Assembly: GCA_016177165.1 (NCBI GenBank)
Contig: JACOVT010000006.1
Coordinates: 1-7,238 of the forward strand
Length of the DNA stretch: 7,238 bases
Source of the DNA: Microcaldota archaeon
Lineage (GTDB): Archaea; B1Sed10-29; JACOVT01
Direction: 5' to 3'
The notes under the pieces are model-generated. The model did no database searches, was not told the origin of the DNA, and worked only from the letters and a program-made list of their open reading frames with translations. This document shows, in pieces, positions 1-6,702 of the stretch. Position 1 is the stretch's first letter; each line of letters begins with the position of its first letter. Made by a program: the position numbers and the translations under genes.

Positions 1-66
1 AAACAGGTTCAAAAAAGCAAATCCACAGTCTCAAATTCAATAACAAAACTTAGGGGACTCGGGCTG

Positions 67-1680
67 ATGGGCGACGCCGCGCCTGCAATCGCATTCAAGC
101 AACTTGTCGCCCAGTTTCCAACCGCGGCAGTCGAAGAAATATTGAAGGATTCACGACTGGTTATAATAGCAGACCTCAACTACCGAGAAAAAACCATCGA
201 AGAGCTAGCTAGAGAGACAAACCTTGCCTTGCCAACTATCCGGGCTAACACATCACACCTGCAAGGAAAAGGGATCATAATAAAAACAGACAAAGGACTC
301 AAAATTAGGGAGAACCAGTTCACCAGAATGCTGCTCTATTTCCTTCAGCAGTACTCCAACAAGCTCGCAAACAATAAAATAGACTGCATCAGGGGAGCCG
401 CAATACTTCGTGGCGGCATGTTCGAGTTTTGGTTTTCCGTGCCTACAGGCACCGTGTTGAGCAACGAATTCAAAAAAACCAGCCTCACGGCCCTTAACGT
501 AAATGGAATCCAGGTTCTAACTCCTCGTGACTATTACTACTACAACGCGCTCTCAGATATCGAGCTTACTCCGGGACTAGTATTGGCGCACATAATTGCG
601 ACTCTAGACACGTCAGCAGATTCGTTGAGGTTTGCACTTCTGTGGATAAAAAAACAGAACATAAGCAAACCAGACGCATTGGCTGCGTTCAAGTCGTACG
701 GGTTGGACGCCAAGATAGTTGAAGACGCATACAACTACCTGGCAACAGGCGAGCAACCCGGCCATCCGTTCCCAGAACTAGACGACCTAAGAGAACTACT
801 TGACCAGTACGGGGTGACTTGGAAAGTGAAAGAATTCAACCAGAACCATTTTATTGATGTACTAAGGCAAGTAGACTCTCTTCTTAAGACGAAAACAAAA
901 ATATACATTATCGGCGGCGGGGCGATGTGCCTTCAGAAACTAAAATACTCCACTAAAGATCTTGACATCATTGTCGAGAATGGCGCCGCCGCCAAAATGA
1001 TAGTAAATGCCTTGAAAAAACTCGATTTTGCCGAAAAGGCAAAAGTAAGACTTGAACCGCCGTACCAGAAAATGAACCCCCGTTTAGTGCTGGAAGACCG
1101 CGACGGCTTTAGGATAGACCTTTTTGTTGATGTCGTCTGTAATGCATTCCACCTTAGCGAGGCGATGAAAAAGAGGGCTCAGGAATACAAAGAACCACCC
1201 GCTTCAACTTTTAGCAAACTCAAAATCCTGCTGCTAGCTCGGGAAGACATCTTTCTACTAAAGTCCATTACAGAAAGAGAGCGTGACCTGGATGACATGA
1301 TCCTGCTGCTGCAAAACACCAAAGACTTTAACATTGGAATAGTAGGAAATGAACTTGCTAAGCAACTTACTCACATTGAAAAAACTCGAAACGAGTACGG
1401 AATAGCCCAACTGTTGTACGACCGGTTGAAAGAGATCGAAAAAATGGGCATCGCCATGCCAATAATTAGGCATCTTAAAGAACAAGCAGAAAGAAGCTTG
1501 ATGTTCTGGTTCGTAAAACAACAGATAGAAAAAGGAAAAACAACCTTCCAAGACATGGCGGCTCAATTTCCTTACCGCGAATCAACAGTCCGCAAAGGCC
1601 TGCAAGAACTCGAAAGACAAAACCGCATAGTTAGCAGTCGCAAAGGCAAGAAAAAGGAGTATCGCATCGCTAGCCGGTGA
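67..1680 (+). CDS. wHTH - unknown region - AbiEii/DUF6036-like nucleotidyltransferase - wHTH protein
   Basis: The function is not established. The 537-residue protein has a recognisable layout. Residues ~20-80 form a winged helix-turn-helix (TIEELARETN, then a recognition-like helix and a wing with KTDKGLKI). Residues ~90-250 are unassigned and contain LTPRDYYYYNAL (151-162). Residues ~275-415 look like a Pol-beta-superfamily nucleotidyltransferase: GGG at 283-285, STKDLDI at 295-301 with D298 and D300 as likely metal ligands, D351 in RIDLF as the likely third, and a distal K399...RERDLDD (404-410) helix typical of AbiEii/DUF6036 enzymes. Residues ~475-535 form a second wHTH with a basic wing (RKGKKKEYR). 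AbiEii-type enzymes are toxins paired with a separate wHTH antitoxin, AbiEi; here DNA-binding and NTase parts share one chain. The ATG lies 9 bp after AGGGGA (52-57). No clear TATA box is visible in the 66 bp upstream. Sampled lines are about 43-48% GC, against 53-68% in the genes that follow, which suggests acquisition. Alternatively it is a chromosomal regulator whose NTase fold is not a toxin. Confidence 0.8.
   Translation: MGDAAPAIAFKQLVAQFPTAAVEEILKDSRLVIIADLNYREKTIEELARETNLALPTIRANTSHLQGKGIIIKTDKGLKIRENQFTRMLLYFLQQYSNKLANNKIDCIRGAAILRGGMFEFWFSVPTGTVLSNEFKKTSLTALNVNGIQVLTPRDYYYYNALSDIELTPGLVLAHIIATLDTSADSLRFALLWIKKQNISKPDALAAFKSYGLDAKIVEDAYNYLATGEQPGHPFPELDDLRELLDQYGVTWKVKEFNQNHFIDVLRQVDSLLKTKTKIYIIGGGAMCLQKLKYSTKDLDIIVENGAAAKMIVNALKKLDFAEKAKVRLEPPYQKMNPRLVLEDRDGFRIDLFVDVVCNAFHLSEAMKKRAQEYKEPPASTFSKLKILLLAREDIFLLKSITERERDLDDMILLLQNTKDFNIGIVGNELAKQLTHIEKTRNEYGIAQLLYDRLKEIEKMGIAMPIIRHLKEQAERSLMFWFVKQQIEKGKTTFQDMAAQFPYRESTVRKGLQELERQNRIVSSRKGKKKEYRIASR
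1676..1680 (+). promoter_or_regulatory. Shine-Dalgarno for rio1, embedded in the upstream stop codon
   Basis: GGTGA sits 4 bp before the rio1 ATG at 1685. Its last three bases are the TGA that ends the nucleotidyltransferase gene. This supports the chosen rio1 start and suggests translational coupling between the two genes. Confidence 0.7.
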
Positions 1681-1684
1681 CAAT

Positions 1685-2410
1685 ATGATCCGCACTCACG
1701 ACCGCGAGTTCTTCAAGATATACGCGCGGGTGTTCGACTCGCAGACGCTCTCGACCATAAGGCAGATGGCGAGCCGCGGCTTCCTCAACACGCTCGATTT
1801 TCCGATAAAGACCGGCAAGGAGGGCGACGTTTACCGGGTTACCACCAAATCTGGCGAACACCGCGCACTGAAAATATACCGGATAGAAACAAGCAACTTC
1901 CGAAGCATGCAAGACTACATAATAGGAGACCCGCGTTTCTCGTCATTCCGGCACTCAAAGCGCGGGATGGTCTACACGTGGTGCCAGAAGGAGTTCCGCA
2001 ACCTGCAGGACGCCGAACGCGCCGGCGTGCGCGTGCCTCATGCGTACAAGTTTGACAAGAATGTCCTCCTGCTCGAGTTCATAGGCGAGAACGGCGTGGC
2101 CGCGCCGCTGCTGAAGGACGTAAAGGACGCCGACTGGAGCGGCGTGACCAAAAAGCTGCTTTTATTCATCAAGCTGCTGTACAAGAAAGCAGGACTTGTG
2201 CACGGCGACCTGAGCGAGTTCAACGTCATGCTGCCCAAAGCCGAGCCGGTCATGATTGACATGGCCCAAGCCGTTAAACTCGAACACCCGCGCGCGCGGG
2301 AGTTCCTAAAGAGGGACCTGTACAACTTGTCACGCTTTGCAAAAAAACACGGAGTGAAGATAGATGCGGAAAAAGAACATGAAAGGCTCGTTTCGGGCAG
2401 TTCTGTTTGA
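1685..2410 (+). CDS. rio1: Rio1-type atypical serine kinase/ATPase (small-subunit ribosome maturation)
   Basis: This is a 241-residue cytoplasmic kinase-fold protein of the RIO1 family. Visible signatures are the phosphate-binding loop TGKEGDVY (43-50), the ATP-contacting lysine K63 in ALKIY, the catalytic loop HGDLSEFN (173-180, D175 and N180), and the metal-binding IDMAQ (191-195). In RIO proteins the Asp of this last motif, here D192, becomes phosphorylated. The C-terminal HPRAREFLKRDLYNL segment (201-214) matches the end of RIO1 rather than RIO2 enzymes, and no N-terminal RIO2 winged helix is present. Known role of the family: ATP hydrolysis drives late maturation of the pre-small ribosomal subunit. 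It begins 4 bp after the upstream gene, and its last 47 bp overlap the HAD gene. A gene for the Dim2/KH protein follows two genes later, in keeping with a ribosome-assembly operon. All catalytic residues are intact. Confidence 0.95.
   Translation: MIRTHDREFFKIYARVFDSQTLSTIRQMASRGFLNTLDFPIKTGKEGDVYRVTTKSGEHRALKIYRIETSNFRSMQDYIIGDPRFSSFRHSKRGMVYTWCQKEFRNLQDAERAGVRVPHAYKFDKNVLLLEFIGENGVAAPLLKDVKDADWSGVTKKLLLFIKLLYKKAGLVHGDLSEFNVMLPKAEPVMIDMAQAVKLEHPRAREFLKRDLYNLSRFAKKHGVKIDAEKEHERLVSGSSV
2351..2357 (+). promoter_or_regulatory. Shine-Dalgarno deciding the HAD gene start
   Basis: GGAGTGA ends 6 bp before the ATG at 2364, inside the end of rio1. The next in-frame ATG at 2379 has only an A-rich sequence before it. 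The upstream start is therefore preferred, although it means a 47-bp overlap with rio1. Confidence 0.6.
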
Positions 2411-3023
2411 CATAGACGGCACGTTGATATCGCTCGACCCGATAATGGAAGCCGCGAAAGCGACATGCCGCGCCTTCGGGTTCCGCGAGCTCTCAACGGA
2501 AGAAGTGATGGAAAACATAGTCTCGAAAGCGTTTGCCCGCGAGTTTACCAACCTTTTCCCAGAGTCGCGCCGGCACAAACGGGACGTTGAACAGTTCTTC
2601 GTGGCAATATCGAGCGAGAACCAGAAGCATTACGGCGGGTTGTTCAAGACGGTGCGCCCCACGTTCGCGGCGCTCCATAAGCGAGGCATGCGCATCGCAC
2701 TCGTGACGACAAAGCACCGCTACTCTGTTCGCAAGTTTCTCGGCCACTTCAGATTGCATCCAGACGCGCTGGTCTGCTTCGAGGACGTCAGGCACATCAA
2801 GCCCTCTCCAGAGCCGGTCCGCAAGGCACTCAAAAAGCTTGGCGTGCGCCCGGAAGAAGTGCTGTTCGTGGGCGACCACCCGTACGACATCATCGCCGGA
2901 AAACGGGCAGGCGTCACGCCAGCAGGAGTCCTCACAGGCTATGGCGACCGCCGTTCGCTCAAGCGGGCAGGCGCGCGCTTCCTGCTGAACGACTTGAGCG
3001 AAGTGCTGCAGCTCGTGAAGTGA
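2364..3023 (+). CDS. HAD-superfamily hydrolase, phosphoglycolate phosphatase-like
   Basis: This is a 219-residue HAD phosphatase with all four motifs. Motif I is DIDGT (16-20), with D16 the nucleophile and D18 the acid/base. Motif II is LVTTK (113-117) with T115. Motif III is K146 in IKPSPEP, and motif IV is GDHPYD (170-175) with D171 and D175 for Mg2+. Residues ~25-95 are a helical C1-type cap, and with the length this fits the Gph/PpaX-like subfamily. The substrate cannot be read from sequence; repair-derived 2-phosphoglycolate, pyrophosphate and a nucleotide are all possible. The start overlaps the last 47 bp of rio1 in another frame, so the two are probably expressed together. It lies between two ribosome-maturation genes, which could be coincidental operon membership or a hint at a nucleotide-related role. 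An alternative start is M6 (2379). Confidence 0.92.
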   Translation: MRKKNMKGSFRAVLFDIDGTLISLDPIMEAAKATCRAFGFRELSTEEVMENIVSKAFAREFTNLFPESRRHKRDVEQFFVAISSENQKHYGGLFKTVRPTFAALHKRGMRIALVTTKHRYSVRKFLGHFRLHPDALVCFEDVRHIKPSPEPVRKALKKLGVRPEEVLFVGDHPYDIIAGKRAGVTPAGVLTGYGDRRSLKRAGARFLLNDLSEVLQLVK

Positions 3024-3042
3024 GAAAAAAAGGTGTGCGCAA

Positions 3043-3381
3043 ATGCCAATAGGAGAGGTTCGCCGCAGGCGGTTGATGCCTGGTGAAGCATTCTTGTTAG
3101 GGCTCCACGCCATTAGGACCCCGCCAGCAGGCAGGGCCGCCCTGAGGCAACGGTTGGAAGCGCTTGACAGGTCTGACCTAGCCCGTGCGGTTGGCCTCAC
3201 CGGGGCAAGAATGCCGGCCGACTCGCACAGGCGGGCAGTCAGCTTCCTGGAGAAGCTCACCGACAGGCAGCTCAGCGATATGCTGGAGGCCCATCGCAAC
3301 GGCGGGATGGCAGCAGCCCGCCTGCAGCTCTCAAACATTGTCAGGGAATGGAGGAGAAGGAAGGGCGGAGGTTCCTTATGA
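3043..3381 (+). CDS. Unrecognised Arg-rich small protein, coupled to dim2
   Basis: I do not recognise a family for this 112-residue protein. It is strongly basic, with 20 Arg but only 2 Lys (K71, K107). There is an Arg cluster at each end (RRRR 7-10, and REWRRRK 101-107), and the middle looks helical (for example RAALRQRLEALDRSDLARAV). No membrane segment, signal peptide or Cys/His metal cluster is seen. Three points support it as real. AGGTG at 3031-3035 lies 7 bp before its ATG. Its stop overlaps the dim2 start as ATGA (3378-3381). It fills an otherwise empty gap between two solid genes. The position and basic termini suggest an RNA-binding partner of the ribosome-maturation proteins, but this is inference. 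Its Arg preference contrasts with the Lys-richer KH and Topo VI proteins. Competing open frames on both strands here lack such start signals. Confidence 0.72.
   Translation: MPIGEVRRRRLMPGEAFLLGLHAIRTPPAGRAALRQRLEALDRSDLARAVGLTGARMPADSHRRAVSFLEKLTDRQLSDMLEAHRNGGMAAARLQLSNIVREWRRRKGGGSL
3367..3371 (+). promoter_or_regulatory. Strong Shine-Dalgarno deciding the dim2 start
   Basis: GGAGG ends 6 bp before the ATG at 3378. This favours 3378 over the in-frame ATG at 3348, which would add ten residues and overlap the upstream gene by 34 bp. With 3378 the two genes share a classic ATGA junction. Confidence 0.8.
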
Positions 3382-3938
3382 AACGTCCTTCCAGTTTCAA
3401 GGAAGTGATGCGCGATGCCAGAGCCGTAACGGACCTCGTGCTGGTGCCAAAAGACCGCATCGCCGTCGTGATCGGCAAGCGCGGCGAAACGCGCCGCGAG
3501 ATAGAGAAACTCTGCGGAATAAAACTGTCGGTTGACTCTGAAAGCGGCGAGGTAAACATCACCCGCAGGCTCGACGCCGACCCCATCCGCGCGCTGGGGG
3601 CGCAAACAATAATCAAGGCAATCGCTGCTGGTTTTGCCCCACACAAGGCTTATAAACTTCTAAACGAAAACATATTTGTAGACCAGATAGACCTGAAGGA
3701 GTTTGGTGACGCGAGCGAGCGGGTACGCGCACGCCTCATAGGAAGGAAAGGCTACGCGCGCAAGTACATTTCTAAGCTAGCAGGCTGCGAAATAGTAATA
3801 GGCCAGCGCTTCGTGTCATTCATAGGCGAGCCCGAGCGAGTAGGGCTGGCAAAACAGTGCATGGTGAAACTCGCCGAAGGCCTGCCGCACGCCCCGGTCT
3901 ACAAGGTTTTGGAAAGAAAAGCGCGTGAACTTGACTAG
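3378..3938 (+). CDS. dim2: Two-KH-domain RNA-binding protein, archaeal Dim2/Pno1 homologue
   Basis: This is a 186-residue protein from the SD-supported start. It has two KH domains: the first (~18-85) carries the GxxG loop GKRG (33-36) in VIGKRGETR, and the second (~115-170) carries GRKG (122-125) in RLIGRKGYARKYIS. Length, the divergent first KH and the intact second KH match the universal archaeal KH protein related to eukaryotic Pno1/Dim2 and Krr1. Known role of the family: binding near the 3' end of 16S rRNA during small-subunit maturation, with reported contact to initiation factor aIF2-alpha. It shares ATGA with the upstream 112-residue gene and is followed 18 bp later by top6B. Proximity of rio1, this KH gene and the Topo VI genes is, from memory, a recurrent archaeal arrangement, which supports the assignment. 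Both GxxG loops look functional. Confidence 0.92.
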   Translation: MKRPSSFKEVMRDARAVTDLVLVPKDRIAVVIGKRGETRREIEKLCGIKLSVDSESGEVNITRRLDADPIRALGAQTIIKAIAAGFAPHKAYKLLNENIFVDQIDLKEFGDASERVRARLIGRKGYARKYISKLAGCEIVIGQRFVSFIGEPERVGLAKQCMVKLAEGLPHAPVYKVLERKARELD

Positions 3939-3956
3939 CACCAAACCGGTGGTTGA

Positions 3957-5582
3957 ATGGTTGTCGAGAGCCAAGAGATATTCAAGGAATTCAAGGAACA
4001 TTCCGTGGCGGAGTTCTTCAAGAAGAACCGCCAGATGCTAGGCTATTCTGGCCCGATCAAGTCGCTCACAACAACCGTGCACGAGCTGGTCACGAACGGT
4101 TTGGACGCCTGCGAAGCTGCAGGAGTCGCGCCCGACATTTACGTGAAGGTCGAGAAGCTCGGAACCGACCACATGCGCCTCATCGTCGAGGACAACGGCC
4201 CCGGCATCCCGAAAAAGTTCGTGGGAAAAGCCCTTGGGACAATGCTTGCAGGGACAAAGTTCCACAAGTTCCGCCAGTCCCGCGGCCAGCAGGGAATAGG
4301 AGGCGCTGGAGTCGTGATGTACAGCCAGATCACCACAGGCAAGCCCGCCCGCATAGTAACCGGGACTGGCGAAGGCAAGGTGTTCGAAACCCACCTATCG
4401 GTTGACACAAAGACAAACCAGCCCATACTGACCGATGAGAAGGAATACTCTGGGAAGATGCGCGGCACGCGCATAGAGGTCGAATTGAAGGGCGTGCTCT
4501 ACCAGAAAGGCGAACAATCTCCAGACGAGTACCTGCGACGCACCGCGCTCGCCAACCCGCACGCCAAGCTGACTTACATTGACCCAGACAACCTCACCAC
4601 CGTTTACGACCGCGCCGTATCGAAAATCCCGCCCATCCCGAAAGAGAGCCAGCCCCACCCCAAGGGATTGGAGACGGACGACATACTAAGCTACGCGCGC
4701 ACAGCAAGCGCTCGCAGCGTCAAGTCATTCCTAGAAACCAGCTTTGCGCGCATGAGCGCACAAAAGGCAAAGGAAATCGAGTCGCGCGTCTCGTTTGACA
4801 TGAACAAACGCCCGCAAGACCTACAATGGAACGAAGCCGAGGAAATCGTGAAAGCCATCCGCGAGATGACGTTCATCGCCCCGCCTGCCGACTGCCTTGT
4901 CCCGATCAGCGAGGACCACCTTGAAAAGGCCCTCAAGAACGTGCTGCAGCCGGAGTTCTTCAAGGTGATCACCCGCCCGCCAGCGGTTTATAGAGGTGGC
5001 GTGCCGTTCATAGTTGAGGTGTCCGTAGCGTATGGGGGCAAGTCGGGCAAGGCTATCAATGCCGAAGACCCGACGTCTGAACGCATGGAAATAATGCGCT
5101 TCGCCAACCGGACGCCGCTACTGTTCGACGCAGGCGGCTGCGCGCTCACAAAAGGCGTGCAGTCCATCGAATGGAAGAGGTATGACATCAAGGCCGACGT
5201 CCCAATAACAGTTCTCGTTAACTTCACGAGCGTCTACGTCCCGTACACCGGCGCCGGCAAGCAGGCTGTCGCGGATGAGGAAGAGATAATCAAGGAGATA
5301 CGCCTAGCATTAATGGACACTGGCCGGCAGGTAGGCCGGTATGTAAGCGGGCAGAGAAAAAGGTACGAGCGCGAGGCCAAAAAGAAAATGCTTTTGCGTT
5401 ACGTGGAGCCCGTTGCAGAGGCAATAGCCGACCTGACCGGCGCGAACGTGAAGCTGGCAGAAAAGAAACTCTTGCACGTTGTCGAGACAAAGTACTCGGA
5501 ATTTAACGAAGAAGCGGAAGGTGGAGACGAATCAAATGGCAGCGAAGAAAACGGAAACGGAAAGCAAGAAGAAGACGATTAA
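3957..5582 (+). CDS. top6B: DNA topoisomerase VI subunit B (ATPase)
   Basis: This is the 541-residue ATPase subunit of the type IIB topoisomerase, which relaxes and decatenates DNA as an A2B2 complex. The N-terminal GHKL ATPase shows the N-box ELVTNGLDA (43-51, E43 and N47), DNGPGI (79-84), the ATP-lid motif SRGQQGIG (108-115) and GT (170-171) in MRGTRIEV. Residues ~235-305 correspond to the helix-two-turn-helix domain. The transducer domain follows, with the switch-lysine loop TGAGKQ (431-436, K435). A short, highly acidic, Gly/Asn/Glu-rich tail (~515-541) follows the conserved part. Length is normal for archaeal B subunits. GGTGG (3948-3952) lies 4 bp before the ATG, a slightly tight spacing. 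The N-box has Gly48 where, from memory, Ser is usual. The last 47 bp overlap top6A. No frameshift or missing catalytic residue was seen. Confidence 0.97.
   Translation: MVVESQEIFKEFKEHSVAEFFKKNRQMLGYSGPIKSLTTTVHELVTNGLDACEAAGVAPDIYVKVEKLGTDHMRLIVEDNGPGIPKKFVGKALGTMLAGTKFHKFRQSRGQQGIGGAGVVMYSQITTGKPARIVTGTGEGKVFETHLSVDTKTNQPILTDEKEYSGKMRGTRIEVELKGVLYQKGEQSPDEYLRRTALANPHAKLTYIDPDNLTTVYDRAVSKIPPIPKESQPHPKGLETDDILSYARTASARSVKSFLETSFARMSAQKAKEIESRVSFDMNKRPQDLQWNEAEEIVKAIREMTFIAPPADCLVPISEDHLEKALKNVLQPEFFKVITRPPAVYRGGVPFIVEVSVAYGGKSGKAINAEDPTSERMEIMRFANRTPLLFDAGGCALTKGVQSIEWKRYDIKADVPITVLVNFTSVYVPYTGAGKQAVADEEEIIKEIRLALMDTGRQVGRYVSGQRKRYEREAKKKMLLRYVEPVAEAIADLTGANVKLAEKKLLHVVETKYSEFNEEAEGGDESNGSEENGNGKQEEDD
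5519..5526 (+). promoter_or_regulatory. Shine-Dalgarno deciding the top6A start, inside top6B
   Basis: AGGTGGAG ends 9 bp before the ATG at 5536. The longer in-frame start at 5479 would add 19 mostly basic residues, has no recognisable SD and would enlarge the overlap with top6B to 104 bp. The start at 5536 is therefore chosen. Confidence 0.7.
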
Positions 5583-6669
5583 ACACGCTCCCGGCGCTGA
5601 TCTAGAGTCAAGACTCGCCGACTTAGGCCAAGACGTCTGGCACACGATAGAGGGCGGTGATTCTCCACTCATAGAGATCCCGGTCCGTGGACTCTCGAAC
5701 GTATCATGGGACAAGAAGACAAACACGCTGAAGTTGGGGGAGAAACTGCTCAAGCGCAACTTCTTGAATACTGCGCACTCGCGCAAGTTCATGCAGACGA
5801 TGCTCGTCGCGGCATACTGCTACAAGCACCTGCTGAAACCGAACCTTCACGGCTCCCAACGTGACCTGTACTACGCGCTCAAGCGCACGCTCGCCAACTC
5901 GGACGAGAACACATTCGACGATCAGCGTGAAAGCGACCCGTGCATAGTAGACTTGGAAGTAACGCTCGAAACCCTACGAGAACGGCTGCACGTGAGCGCC
6001 GCGCCCAAAGGCCGCGTCGTAGGACCCGCCACGATTGAAGACAGGGGCGACACCATTCGTTGGGACAAGATGGGCTCGGGCGGCTGGGCGATCCCCTCCA
6101 ACGTCGAGGACATCCGCTTCAAAGATGTCAGCGCGGACTACCTTCTTGCAGTGGAGAAGGACGCCGCCTTCGAGCGGTTGAACGAGGACAAGTTCTGGGA
6201 AAAGCAAAACTGCATTCTCCTAACGGCGGGCGGCCAGTTCTCCCGCGGCGCGCGCCGCATCATCCAGCGCATCTCTAGGGAGCACAAGCTCCCAGTCTAC
6301 GTGTTGACTGACGCAGACGGTTACGGCTGGTACATCTACTCGGTCATCAAGTTCGGCTCGATGGCGCTAGCCCACGCCTCCACGCAGATAGCCACGCCCG
6401 AAGCCCAATTCATCGGCGTGACGCTGACCGACGTGGAAAAGCACGGCCTGCAGAAGTACACCATCAAGGCCGAGGCCGAAGATCTCAAGCGCACGAAAGA
6501 AATAATGCAGTACCCCTGGTTCCAGCGCGCGGAATGGCAAAAAGAGCTCAAAAAGGCGCTGGAAACTCAAAGGAAAGCCGAGATCGAAGCTTTGTCATCG
6601 AAAGGCCTGCAGTACATCACCAAGACCTACCTCCCACAAAAGATCGCGGACAAGGACTTCCTGCCCTAG
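5536..6669 (+). CDS. top6A: DNA topoisomerase VI subunit A (Spo11-like, DNA-cleaving)
   Basis: This is the 377-residue DNA-cleaving subunit of Topo VI, homologous to eukaryotic Spo11. The winged-helix CAP domain contains RDLYY (109-113); Y113, the second Tyr, aligns with the nucleophile that attaches to the 5' DNA end. The Toprim domain contains E207 (AVEKD) and the metal-binding pair D259 and D261 in LTDADGYGW, followed by YIYSVIKFGS, as in archaeal A subunits. Length matches the family. The family usually reads DPYG where this protein has DGYG, so Pro is replaced by Gly262. The N-terminus is lysine-rich (six Lys in the first 16 residues). It is co-translated with top6B, whose final 47 bp encode this N-terminus in another frame. 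It is the last gene of the housekeeping block; a new promoter follows its stop. Confidence 0.97.
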   Translation: MAAKKTETESKKKTIKHAPGADLESRLADLGQDVWHTIEGGDSPLIEIPVRGLSNVSWDKKTNTLKLGEKLLKRNFLNTAHSRKFMQTMLVAAYCYKHLLKPNLHGSQRDLYYALKRTLANSDENTFDDQRESDPCIVDLEVTLETLRERLHVSAAPKGRVVGPATIEDRGDTIRWDKMGSGGWAIPSNVEDIRFKDVSADYLLAVEKDAAFERLNEDKFWEKQNCILLTAGGQFSRGARRIIQRISREHKLPVYVLTDADGYGWYIYSVIKFGSMALAHASTQIATPEAQFIGVTLTDVEKHGLQKYTIKAEAEDLKRTKEIMQYPWFQRAEWQKELKKALETQRKAEIEALSSKGLQYITKTYLPQKIADKDFLP

Positions 6670-6702
6670 CTTAGTTGCAAGATGGGTTTTGCCCAGAAAT
6701 GC

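Noticed and set aside
1..66. Possible promoter before the first gene
   Set aside because: The stretch is A-rich, but no convincing TATA element is visible and the upstream context is cut off by the window edge.
1447..1473. Three mutually pairing 5-bp arms (GGCAT, ATGCC, GGCAT), attenuator-like
   Set aside because: The stems are only 5 bp, lie within a coding region 200 bp before rio1, have no U-tract and can arise by chance.
3185..3535. Alternative + frame of 116 codons overlapping the 112-residue gene and dim2
   Set aside because: It has no SD, shows a low-complexity Arg/Ser/Pro composition and overlaps the certain KH-domain gene in another frame.
2493..3644. Long open frame (383 codons) on the minus strand across HAD, the small gene and dim2
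   Set aside because: It runs antisense to three genes with family motifs or start signals. Its translation has no recognisable domain, and high-GC coding DNA commonly leaves the opposite strand open.
3650..3656. TTATAAA, a good TATA-box match inside dim2
   Set aside because: It lies in conserved coding sequence about 300 bp before top6B. A start there would give a leader near 280 nt, and top6B already follows dim2 by only 18 bp.
3953..4405. Alternative + frame of 150 codons at the start of top6B
   Set aside because: It lies wholly within the ATPase domain of top6B, which carries all GHKL motifs in the other frame.
5479..5535. Longer top6A N-terminus starting at 5479
   Set aside because: It has no SD, would overlap top6B by 104 bp, and the start at 5536 has AGGTGGAG at a suitable distance and gives a normal family length.
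6683..6695. TGGG-TTTTG-CCCA hairpin after top6A as a terminator
   Set aside because: It has a 4-bp stem, its T-tract is in the loop rather than after the stem, and it lies just upstream of the TATA box.
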